Assembly (NCBI RefSeq): GCF_005747095.1
Contig: NZ_SWLG01000005.1
Span: 186,001-250,000, forward strand
Source of the DNA: Exobacillus caeni
Lineage (GTDB): Bacteria; Bacillota; Bacilli; Bacillales; Guptibacillaceae
Reading direction: 5' to 3'
DNA: 64,000 nt
The notes under the pieces were generated by a model. The model was not told the origin of the DNA, ran no database searches, and worked only from the letters and a program-made list of their open reading frames with translations. How positions within the stretch are numbered: the stretch's first letter is position 1; each line of letters begins with the position of its first letter. A program made the position numbers and the translations under genes. Of this stretch, positions 33,276 through 42,756 are shown in pieces.

Positions 33276-34559
33276 TTACATCATATCCTCTTCTTGGAAT
33301 GACTTCGTCCTTCTGAACTGCCACAACGCCACCGTGATTACGATAACAGATAAGATCATTGTTATCGCTGCAGCTTTTCCGTATTGTGCAGAGGTGAACG
33401 TCAATTTGTAAATCCAGGAAATCAAGATGTCTGTTGATCCGGCTGTCTGTCCTGCTACGGCAGGTCCTCCACCATTGAATAAGTAAATGACGTTAAAATT
33501 ATTAAAGTTAAACGTATATTGTGTAATAAGGATCGGAGCAATCGCAAAGAGAATCATCGGCAACGTAATCGTGCGGAACTTTTGCCACATGCTAGCCCCA
33601 TCAACTGTTGCTGCTTCATATAATTCATCGGGGATGGATTGCAACACGCCTGTTACCATCGCAAAGATAAACGGGAAGCCAAGCCAGAATTGTATAAAGA
33701 TCAAAGCAACTCTAGTCCAAAGCGGTTCAGTTAACCACGGAATAGCATCGATGCCTAAAGCCGCTAAAATGTCATTGTTAATCGTTCCAAACGTTTCGTT
33801 AAACATACCGGCAAAGACCAGAATGGAAACGAATGCCGGAACAGCCCATGGTAAAATAAAAATCGTTCTAATCATGCCTTTGAATTTAAGGTCTTTTTGG
33901 TTGATCAGTACGGCAAGGAAAATACCGATAACGATCTGGCCCGTTGTCGCAACAAAGGTCCATACAACTGTCCATGCAAATACATCAACAAAAGTATCCC
34001 TCCAGATATCCATTTTAAAAATATCGATATAGTTCTGGATGCCAATCCAATCGACTAGATTAGCCGGTGGGGAATGATAAAGATCATAGTTTGTAAAAGA
34101 TAACAGAATTACGAATAAAATTGGAAAAATAACAACGAATACAAGCAGGAGAAATCCCGGTGATACCATTAAATATGGAAAACCTGCATCAACCATATTT
34201 TGATATTGTTCCTTTAAGGAATTAAGAGCAAATCCCTGATCACGTTTCTTTCCATTTTTATAAGCATCATTTAAGTTGATACCATAGATAACAAGTCCGA
34301 GAACGATAACAAGGATCGCAATAATACCCTGTGTTAGTAGGAAAATGGAGTGGTCGCCTCTTTCAAGGCTTGTTCCTAAGGTCACGATTCCCCAGAGTCC
34401 AATATCGATCAAATCATAAAACGCTATCGCAAAAGATGCAGTTAAAATCAAGAAGATAATGCCTTTAATATATTGTTTGTTATATATTTGCCCTAGTCCA
34501 GGGATAAGGGACAATAACAATGCTGTTTTGCGATGTTTTGTTTGTGCATTTGCCTCCAT
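33276..34559 (-). CDS. Maltodextrin ABC transporter permease MalF-type
   Basis: A 427-residue permease with a long N-terminal part: a hydrophobic LLSLIPGLGQIYNKQYIKG segment and two further helices precede the usual six-helix core, and the EAA loop is ELYEAATVDGASMWQKF. This extended form is typical of Bacillus MdxF/MalC proteins. It would form the channel with the MalG-type protein. The ATG follows GAAAGGGGATCATC. A stem-loop lies between it and the binding-protein gene. Confidence 0.93.
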   Translation of the reverse strand: MEANAQTKHRKTALLLSLIPGLGQIYNKQYIKGIIFLILTASFAIAFYDLIDIGLWGIVTLGTSLERGDHSIFLLTQGIIAILVIVLGLVIYGINLNDAYKNGKKRDQGFALNSLKEQYQNMVDAGFPYLMVSPGFLLLVFVVIFPILFVILLSFTNYDLYHSPPANLVDWIGIQNYIDIFKMDIWRDTFVDVFAWTVVWTFVATTGQIVIGIFLAVLINQKDLKFKGMIRTIFILPWAVPAFVSILVFAGMFNETFGTINNDILAALGIDAIPWLTEPLWTRVALIFIQFWLGFPFIFAMVTGVLQSIPDELYEAATVDGASMWQKFRTITLPMILFAIAPILITQYTFNFNNFNVIYLFNGGGPAVAGQTAGSTDILISWIYKLTFTSAQYGKAAAITMILSVIVITVALWQFRRTKSFQEEDMM

Positions 34560-34610
34560 CGTTAATGATGATCCCCTTTCTTCATCCCACTTTACTTGTA
34601 TTAAAGTGAG

Positions 34611-34639
34611 AAGCAGTACCTCACTATGAGGTACCGCTT
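34611..34639 (-). other. Intercistronic stem-loop after the binding-protein gene
   Basis: AAGCAGTACCTCA and TGAGGTACCGCTT pair with one mismatch around a short loop. On the minus strand no T run follows, so it is more like an mRNA-stabilising or partial-termination hairpin that lets the binding protein be made in excess over the permeases. Confidence 0.6.
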
Positions 34640-34651
34640 TTGTTTTTAAAC

Positions 34652-35956
34652 CTACTTAGAAGAGTGCTTTTGTTCAATTTGAGATTCAATTGTTTTTACC
34701 GCTTCATCAAGTGCAGCTTTTGGTTCCTGTTTTCCTGTTGCGATTAGTTGCAGAGCTGAAGCCATCGGCTCCCATACTTCTGCCATCTCAGGAATATTAG
34801 GCATCGGAGTACCGTATTGAGATTGGACCGCTACCGCTTTAGCAGCTTCATTATCAGCGATAATAGGATCCTCGATTAGAGATTTAACCGGTGGGATTTC
34901 AGCTGTTTTTTCAAAACGGATTTTCGCGTTTTCTTCATTTGTGATCCACTCAACTAGTTTTGTAGCCCACTCTTTGTTTTTAGAGTAGTTACTCACATGC
35001 CAGCCTTTAACACCGATAAATGTTTTGAAAGGCTCTCCATTAGGAAGTTTTGGCATTGGAGCAACGCCGATGTCGATGCCTGCATCTTTATAGCCCTGGA
35101 ATGCCCATGGACCGTTCATAACAGACGCAGCTTTTCCTTCGTTAAACAAACCATCAAGCGTAGATCCGCCGTTTTCCCCAATGATTCCTTTAGGGAACAG
35201 CCCTTCTTTATACCACTTCTGAATATATTGCGCACCTTCAACAGCACCATCATTGTTTAATCCGACGTTCTGTGGATTAAGGCCTTCATCTGTTCTTTCA
35301 AACACATAACCGCCGTAACCGCCAAGCACGGAATGTGCAAAATAATAGTTATCCCAGAGTGCAAGGAATCCGTATTGCTTTCCTTTTGTATAGTCTTTCG
35401 CAAAATCATAAACTTCATCAATTGTTTCAGGAGCTTTGTCCATTAAAGCTTTGTTGTAAATAAACACTGGTGTTTCAGTAGATTTCGGCAAACCATATAA
35501 TTCACCATTGAAAGTTTGTGCTTGAATAGAAGATTCAGAGAATTTATCAACAACGCTATCTTCTACTTTGATCGGAGCAATCAACCCTTCAGTTGCTACC
35601 TGGCCGATTTGATCATGTGGCAAAGTAAGGACGTCCGGTCCTGTTCCCGCAGGGCCGTCAAGGCGAATTTGGTCTCTGATTTCATCAGCCATGCCAAGTT
35701 CTTTGTACTCAACTTTGATTCCATACTTCTCTTCAAAGCTCTTAATAGCAGGTTCAAGGGCTACGCCTTTTTCTTTATCTTCCCAGACTACTAATTTGTC
35801 AGGCTTTTCTGCATCTGTTGCTTCGCCCGATTTGTCACCTTCATTTTTTCCTTCGTTGTTTCCGCCACTGTTGCTTGCTGAATTATCAGGACCGCAAGCG
35901 CCAAGAACTCCAATAGCTAAAACTAGCGTTAGGAAAAGCGCAAAAAATCTCTTCAT
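34652..35956 (-). CDS. Maltose/maltodextrin-binding lipoprotein (MalE type)
   Basis: ATG 35956 is used because GGGGAGGTCAAATTCT precedes it; a longer frame to 36028 is not preceded by such a site. The 434-residue product has a lipoprotein signal (MKRFFALFLTLVLAIG, lipobox LGAC with Cys21) and then a Ser/Asn/Gly-rich linker and a family 1 solute-binding fold (LVVWEDKEKG, NGPWAFQGYKDAG, IGVKGWHVS). It captures maltodextrins outside the membrane for MalFG. It is the first gene of the operon read towards lower coordinates. Confidence 0.92.
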   Translation of the reverse strand: MKRFFALFLTLVLAIGVLGACGPDNSASNSGGNNEGKNEGDKSGEATDAEKPDKLVVWEDKEKGVALEPAIKSFEEKYGIKVEYKELGMADEIRDQIRLDGPAGTGPDVLTLPHDQIGQVATEGLIAPIKVEDSVVDKFSESSIQAQTFNGELYGLPKSTETPVFIYNKALMDKAPETIDEVYDFAKDYTKGKQYGFLALWDNYYFAHSVLGGYGGYVFERTDEGLNPQNVGLNNDGAVEGAQYIQKWYKEGLFPKGIIGENGGSTLDGLFNEGKAASVMNGPWAFQGYKDAGIDIGVAPMPKLPNGEPFKTFIGVKGWHVSNYSKNKEWATKLVEWITNEENAKIRFEKTAEIPPVKSLIEDPIIADNEAAKAVAVQSQYGTPMPNIPEMAEVWEPMASALQLIATGKQEPKAALDEAVKTIESQIEQKHSSK

Positions 35957-36005
35957 AGAATTTGACCTCCCCAAAATGATAAAAATATAGTTACTAGATC
36001 GTATG

Positions 36006-36020
36006 TACAAGCGCTTTCTA
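36006..36020. promoter_or_regulatory. Possible cre site
   Basis: TACAAGCGCTTTCTA has the AAGCGCTT core of catabolite-responsive elements and lies in the leader of the binding-protein gene, where CcpA would block transcription. It deviates from the consensus at the left end. Confidence 0.4.
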
Positions 36021-36039
36021 AAAAGCATGGAGAATCGAT

Positions 36040-36105
36040 GAAAACGATTGCACTAACTTTCTAATTTCCATTATACATGCCCAGATATTTTTCGCAACCG
36101 TTTGC
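36040..36105 (-). promoter_or_regulatory. Promoter and two MalR-like operators of the maltose operon
   Basis: On the minus strand a -10 TATAAT lies at 36075-36070, with a weak -35 TTGCGA at 36097-36092 (16-base spacer). An operator-like GCAACCGTTTGC at 36094-36105 overlaps the -35, and GAAAACGATTGCA at 36040-36052 lies just downstream of the expected start (about 36063). Confidence 0.55.
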
Positions 36106-36186
36106 ACTAAATTTTCTTTCGTTTTTTTAAAACGCTTACAATATTGTCTAGTACTCTATGCTTTTTCTATTCTGATAAGCTCTCAT

Positions 36187-38028
<1,842 letters not shown>

Positions 38029-38032
38029 GATA

Positions 38033-38148
38033 AAGGACTGGCTTCCATCTGTAAGTCAGTAAAAAATCCGAACTGATTCGAATTCTGCTTAGAATGTTGA
38101 ATCATAGTTCGGATTTTCTTTCCGATAAATACTTTAGTCCCAGCCTCC
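38033..38148 (-). repeat. Dispersed hairpin repeat, copy 3, with outer ends
   Basis: The hairpin (AAAAAATCCGAACT at 38061 with AGTTCGGATTTT ending near 38117, inner GATTCGAATTCT/AGAATGTTGAATC) is the same family as those at 6.4 and 22.0 kb. On the minus strand it begins GAGGCTGGGACTAAAGTATT, as copy 1 does, and ends with AGCCAGTCCTT, an inverted outer end. It lies between two convergent genes and may act as a bidirectional terminator. Confidence 0.7.
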
Positions 38149-38152
38149 TGTT

Positions 38153-40003
38153 TCACTGTTCTGATATATCGATGTTATACGCTTCCAGCCATGTGTTGAT
38201 CTGTGCAAGGTGAGCGATAAGCTGGGGGCCTGTCATCAGCTGCCCAAACCATGGAACCTTGAAAGATCTGCCATCAGTCTGTATTATGTCCGTCACTTTT
38301 TCTTCATCTACGAGTTCAAGGATAGGGGAACTTCGTTTCAAAAGAATTTCACTGAGCCATCCTTTAACTGCTTTTGTATAATTAGGGTTATGGGTTTTAG
38401 GGTATGGGCTCTTTTTCCGGTACAGCACATCATCTTCTAACACGCCTTTTAGCGCTTTTCTTAAAATTCCCTTCTCTCTGTTATCAAGCATCTTCATTTC
38501 CCACGGTATATTCCATACATATTCTACAATACGATGATCAGAGAACGGTACCCGAACCTCAAGGCTTGCTCCCATGCTCATTCTGTCCTTTCGTTCGAGC
38601 AAGGTTTGCATGAACCAATTAAAGTTCAAATAAAAAAGCTCTCTTCTTCTTGCCTCTATTGAAGATTCTCCATACAGTGCTGGCGTCTCGGCAGCAGTTT
38701 CCCTATAGCGCTGCTTGACATAGTTTTGGAGATCAAGTTTCTTCCGAAGCGGTTCTTTAAGCAACAATGCTCTTTCTTCTGTAGATCTCATCCACGGGAA
38801 TTGCTCCTTTTCAAGGAGCTCTGGTTTATGAAACCAGGGGTAGCCGCCGAAAATTTCATCGGCACACTCTCCTGAAAGTGCTACGGTTGCTTCCTTTTTG
38901 ATCTGCTTGCTAAACCATAACAGTGAGGAGTCTACATCTGCCATGCCCGGTAAATCCCTTGCTAAAACAGATTGTTTCAAATGCTCGACTAGTTCGTCCG
39001 TGTGAATGACCAAATTTTTATGATCGGTCTGCAAATCGGCAGAAACCTTTTTAATCCATGGCGCATCAGAGTTAGGCTGAAATTCGCTTGCGCTGAAATA
39101 TTTATCATTATCTACATAGTCAATCGAAAAAGTCCTTAGCGTTCCTTTGTTATGAAGATGGTAATAATCCTGTGCTATACTGCTAATCGCACTTGAGTCC
39201 ACTCCCCCGGACAGGAACGTACAAACCGGAACATCGGCAACAAGCTGTCGTTCAATCGAATCTTTGACAAGGATCCTTACTTTTTCTATCGTTTCATCGA
39301 GCGGGTCTGAGTGTTCTTTACTCTCTACATCCCAGTATCGCCAAATTTTTGTACCGTTTCGATCGGCTCTCATAGCGTGTGCCGGCCTTAATTCTCGTAT
39401 TCCTTTAAATACACCGTGACCCGGAGTCCGGGAAGGCCCTAATCCAAATATCTCCTGTAAACCTTCCCTGTCAACCTTTGCCTTAACAGCAGGATGCTTT
39501 AAAATCGCTTTTAATTCTGAAGCGAACAAAAGGCCATCTGTTGATTCATGGTAAAAAAGCGGTTTTACTCCCATTCTATCTCTAGCCAGGAATAGTGATT
39601 CTCTTAAATCATCCCATATTGCAAATGCAAAAATTCCATTTAAGTATCCAACGCATTCTTCTCCCCATTCGATATAGGAAGTTAACAATACCTCTGTATC
39701 CGAATGTGAATTAAACGTATATCCTTTGTTCAATAGTTCCTTTCGAATATCTTCTGTATTATATAATTCACCATTATAAGCGATGGTGTAAGAATTTCCC
39801 TGTTTTGACTTTGTCATCGGCTGGTGTCCGCCGGCAGGATCCACTACGATCAAACGGGTGTGCCCGAATGCACAGTGCGGAGAAATCCATGTATTTAGTG
39901 CATCAGGTCCTCTGAAAGAAAGCTGCCTTGCCATCTGCTCCATTGTTTTCGTTTCATCTCTTAAATCCTTCTTCCAATTAAGCCATCCTGTGATACCGCA
40001 CAT
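38153..40003 (-). CDS. asnO: Asparagine synthetase (glutamine-hydrolysing), AsnO type
   Basis: ATG 40003 gives MCGITGW, with the catalytic N-terminal Cys of the glutaminase domain; upstream is AAAGGAGGGTGAGAGAA. The 616-residue protein has an N-terminal Ntn glutaminase (RGPDALNTW, YNGELYNT) and a C-terminal synthetase domain with the PP-loop SGGVDSS. It converts aspartate and glutamine to asparagine. Strong similarity in the GLGPSRTPG and ECADEIFGGYPWF segments points to B. subtilis AsnO (YisO), which is expressed during sporulation. Synteny with yisL and yisK supports this. Confidence 0.92.
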   Translation of the reverse strand: MCGITGWLNWKKDLRDETKTMEQMARQLSFRGPDALNTWISPHCAFGHTRLIVVDPAGGHQPMTKSKQGNSYTIAYNGELYNTEDIRKELLNKGYTFNSHSDTEVLLTSYIEWGEECVGYLNGIFAFAIWDDLRESLFLARDRMGVKPLFYHESTDGLLFASELKAILKHPAVKAKVDREGLQEIFGLGPSRTPGHGVFKGIRELRPAHAMRADRNGTKIWRYWDVESKEHSDPLDETIEKVRILVKDSIERQLVADVPVCTFLSGGVDSSAISSIAQDYYHLHNKGTLRTFSIDYVDNDKYFSASEFQPNSDAPWIKKVSADLQTDHKNLVIHTDELVEHLKQSVLARDLPGMADVDSSLLWFSKQIKKEATVALSGECADEIFGGYPWFHKPELLEKEQFPWMRSTEERALLLKEPLRKKLDLQNYVKQRYRETAAETPALYGESSIEARRRELFYLNFNWFMQTLLERKDRMSMGASLEVRVPFSDHRIVEYVWNIPWEMKMLDNREKGILRKALKGVLEDDVLYRKKSPYPKTHNPNYTKAVKGWLSEILLKRSSPILELVDEEKVTDIIQTDGRSFKVPWFGQLMTGPQLIAHLAQINTWLEAYNIDISEQ

Positions 40004-40112
40004 TTCTCTCACCCTCCTTTAAACGAATAAAAAGCTTTTTAGGCACTGGCCCACTTATACACTATGCAGGTACCGTAAAATGGTGAGTAGAAGTTGGTGG
40101 TATGCAAAAAAA

Positions 40113-40151
40113 AGCTGATTCTAAGTTCGGGCAGAACTCTATGAATCAGCT
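40113..40151 (-). terminator. Terminator of the monooxygenase-methyltransferase operon
   Basis: AGCTGATTC pairs with GAATCAGCT, with a second inner stem AGTTC/GAACT. On the minus strand a run of eight T residues follows. Confidence 0.85.
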
Positions 40152-40196
40152 AATCTTATTCTTTGCCCAAAAAGGTAGTTCTATAAAATCTGTAAT

Positions 40197-41201
40197 CTAT
40201 TTTTTTTGGAGCGCTAAGAAATACCATGCCCCTTCTTTTACTACCGGCTGGATTTTTTTAACGGTAAATCCGGTCCTGGTGGCAAGCCTTCTTATTTCAT
40301 TTAGAGTTGGAAGTGGATACAGGTTTTTATGTGCGCTCATAAAGCTGTTAAATGCTGCGGAAAAAGCATGCCCATGGGATGGATCGTCTAATGGGGAGAT
40401 GATGACAAGGCTGCCTTTGTCGCCTGTAAGTTCCTTTGCCTTTAGAAATAAGTTCTCCCTTTGCTCGGGAGAGAAATAATACAAAAGATTATTCATCATC
40501 ACCATATCAAAACGGGTGCCATTCCATGACCATTCAGTAATATCACTCTGGTAAATTTTAAGCTCATTGCCAGTCCCGCTTGAAGCGTTTATCCGGTTTG
40601 CAGCTTCTTTACATACTTCTTCGTTTTTTTCCACACCAGTTAGATTCATATTTTTATGCTTTTCTGAGATTCTCGCCAAGTAACCCCCATGTCCGCATCC
40701 AAAGTCGACGATCGACGTAACATTGTTTTTTTTAATCCACTTATTTATTTTCGGGAAAGCAAATTGCTCTATAAAAGTGGAGGTTTCGGCAACTGTCTCA
40801 GCAAAATCATCATCGATGTACGTTATCTTTGTGTGCCCGGTCAAAAGATCAGGATATTTCATCAAGCTCGGAATATGAAGTTCCATCATTTCTTTTAAAA
40901 CGATTCCCACTGAGTCCTCACTCTTTTTGGAAAGGTATTTGCGCAGGCTTCGTTTTGATTTTACTTTTCCTTTTCTGCCCTGTTTCAGATGGCCGATCGC
41001 CACGCCCACGTCAACCCACCTTCCGAGAAGTAATTGGTCAACATCTCTTTTTTCGGCTGCCTCTTGAACTGTTAACCCTTTTGAAAATGCATCAAATAAA
41101 TTTAACTTATAGCCGATATGGGCATGCCAGGCATACAGAAACGGCTCATTTATCTTCATCCACTTTCTGGCTTTCCATATTCTTGTCCATTCCCTGATCA
41201 T
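40197..41201 (-). CDS. Class I SAM-dependent methyltransferase, O-methyltransferase-like
   Basis: A 334-residue protein with an N-terminal helical/winged-helix part (about 1-140) like the dimerisation domain of plant-type O-methyltransferases and a C-terminal Rossmann domain (motif I IVDFGCGHGGYLARIS, motif IV FDMVMMNNLLYYF). It follows the FAD monooxygenase gene by 11 bases, so the two are an operon that probably hydroxylates and methylates one small aromatic or polyketide-like molecule. The substrate is unknown and no scaffold-making enzyme is next to it. Ribosome site AGGAGGAAACCGG. Confidence 0.85.
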   Translation of the reverse strand: MIREWTRIWKARKWMKINEPFLYAWHAHIGYKLNLFDAFSKGLTVQEAAEKRDVDQLLLGRWVDVGVAIGHLKQGRKGKVKSKRSLRKYLSKKSEDSVGIVLKEMMELHIPSLMKYPDLLTGHTKITYIDDDFAETVAETSTFIEQFAFPKINKWIKKNNVTSIVDFGCGHGGYLARISEKHKNMNLTGVEKNEEVCKEAANRINASSGTGNELKIYQSDITEWSWNGTRFDMVMMNNLLYYFSPEQRENLFLKAKELTGDKGSLVIISPLDDPSHGHAFSAAFNSFMSAHKNLYPLPTLNEIRRLATRTGFTVKKIQPVVKEGAWYFLALQKK

Positions 41202-41212
41202 CCGGTTTCCTC

Positions 41213-42550
41213 CTATTCGTCAACAGCTGTGTTCCAGGGGTAATCTTCTTTTTCTGTAAATTGTTTTTGTTTCTTTATTTCAAGCGGCAGCTTCCTATCC
41301 TTTTTATAAGGCAATGCACCTAACTGCCGCAGTCTATCCTGCGTAGTAAACCGCCATATGCCCAGTCCGGAAGTGTTTAACATTTGCTTATAGTGAAGTT
41401 TGTTATCCCTTTCGGTTGCACGCAAACCCCGAATCCTGATTTTTTGTGACATGCGGTTCGGAAAAGCATACAGCAAGGCAGCCTGGTGGCTTAATTCAGA
41501 AACAAACTCAGCCCTCGGCTTACGTATACGTTCAAATCTTTTCAACTGGGAATGGTCTGTGTTACCTGTTCGAAACATCCACCCCAATAGAGAACCCAGA
41601 ATATCCGAATCCTGTATAGCAAGATTCATTCCTTCCCCTGCCATTGGATGCACACTGTGCGCTGCATCACCAATAATAACCATGTTATCCTTCGAATATT
41701 GAGAAGCATTATGACGTACTGGAATCATTAGCTGAATTTCCTTCCACGAAGAAACCCTGTGTACATAACCTTCCAGTTCAGGCATAAGTTTACAGTAGCT
41801 CTCATAAAACGATTCGATGCCCCGTTTTCTCATTTCTTTGTTTTCTTCCGGTTTTATTAATAAAACAGACCGGACCTGGTTGTCTGGTAATGGAAATAAT
41901 CCAAGAAAGCGTTGTTCTGTGGATATGATCGTCGACTCTGTCATGGACTTGGGCCTTGGAAACGTTACAGTTAAAAAATGATGGTTGTAAGTTGATTGAT
42001 CGACACTGACTCCCATTTCTTTTCTGATAACAGATGCTCGTCCCTCTGCTCCGACATAAAAGTCAGCGGTAATGATTTCTTCGCCATTTTTTGTTTTCAC
42101 GATAGCCCGCCGGGTTGCACTGTCCTCTTCTGTAAAACCAAGAAACTTTCCTGGTTGAATATGATGAAAGCAACTATATTCCAATGCTTTCGTTAAGAGC
42201 AGCTCCCTCAATGTTTCATGCGGAACCATCATCGATGTGTTATAAGGAGAAGGAATGATATCATAGCGAAATGTGTTTTTACTGAGTCTTTTTAACTCTC
42301 CATTCTCCTTTTGTTCAAACTCTTCAAAATTAACATCCGGGAGCGAAAACCCATGCTGCTCGATTATTTTTAACAAGTCAATCCTGTCAAATATTTCAAG
42401 GCTCTTTGGCTGCAGAAGCTCCCCTTTGTAAATAAGCCCTGCTTTTCTCTCCTTCTCGACGAGCAAGGTTCTTACTCCCTGTTTTGCCAGTTTAACTGCT
42501 AGAGTTAGTCCAGCTACTCCTCCGCCTATTATCATTACTTGAACTTGCAT
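41213..42550 (-). CDS. Class A FAD-dependent monooxygenase
   Basis: A 445-residue flavoprotein hydroxylase of the PHBH/UbiH type: dinucleotide motif IIGGGVAGLTLAVKLAK, the NAD(P)H/FAD DG-type motif written GAEGRASVIR (Glu where Asp is usual), and the GD motif VIIGDAAHSVHPMAGEGMN. It should insert one oxygen into an aromatic or quinone substrate with NAD(P)H and O2. The C-terminal tail of about 60 residues is basic. It is the first gene of an operon with the methyltransferase. The pathway is not known; a secondary metabolite or pigment is one possibility. Confidence 0.87.
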   Translation of the reverse strand: MQVQVMIIGGGVAGLTLAVKLAKQGVRTLLVEKERKAGLIYKGELLQPKSLEIFDRIDLLKIIEQHGFSLPDVNFEEFEQKENGELKRLSKNTFRYDIIPSPYNTSMMVPHETLRELLLTKALEYSCFHHIQPGKFLGFTEEDSATRRAIVKTKNGEEIITADFYVGAEGRASVIRKEMGVSVDQSTYNHHFLTVTFPRPKSMTESTIISTEQRFLGLFPLPDNQVRSVLLIKPEENKEMRKRGIESFYESYCKLMPELEGYVHRVSSWKEIQLMIPVRHNASQYSKDNMVIIGDAAHSVHPMAGEGMNLAIQDSDILGSLLGWMFRTGNTDHSQLKRFERIRKPRAEFVSELSHQAALLYAFPNRMSQKIRIRGLRATERDNKLHYKQMLNTSGLGIWRFTTQDRLRQLGALPYKKDRKLPLEIKKQKQFTEKEDYPWNTAVDE

Positions 42551-42713
42551 CGACTTATCACCTCAAAATGTACAAACTATTTTCCACTAACCTCCAGTCC
42601 GTAAACTTTTAGCTGCACATCGCCAATAAAGAAAATCCGCCGGTCGGGGAATCGAATGATGGAAGAAGTAGTGTTTTGCGTTCCTAATTTCCACTTCATG
42701 AGTGTAATAAAAA

Positions 42714-42745
42714 AAGACTGCCTGGCAAAAAGCCTGAACAGTCTT
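42714..42745 (-). terminator. Terminator of the FIST-PAS-GGDEF-EAL gene
   Basis: AAGACTG and CAGTCTT form the base of a stem with an inner CTGGC/GCCTG pairing. On the minus strand it ends in a T run (complement of the A run 42709-42715). Confidence 0.7.
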
Positions 42746-42756
42746 ATGTGTTGCTG

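Noticed and set aside
40102-40479. Plus-strand frame spanning the terminator and methyltransferase gene end
   Set aside because: It starts within the methyltransferase terminator and continues opposite its C-terminal coding region.
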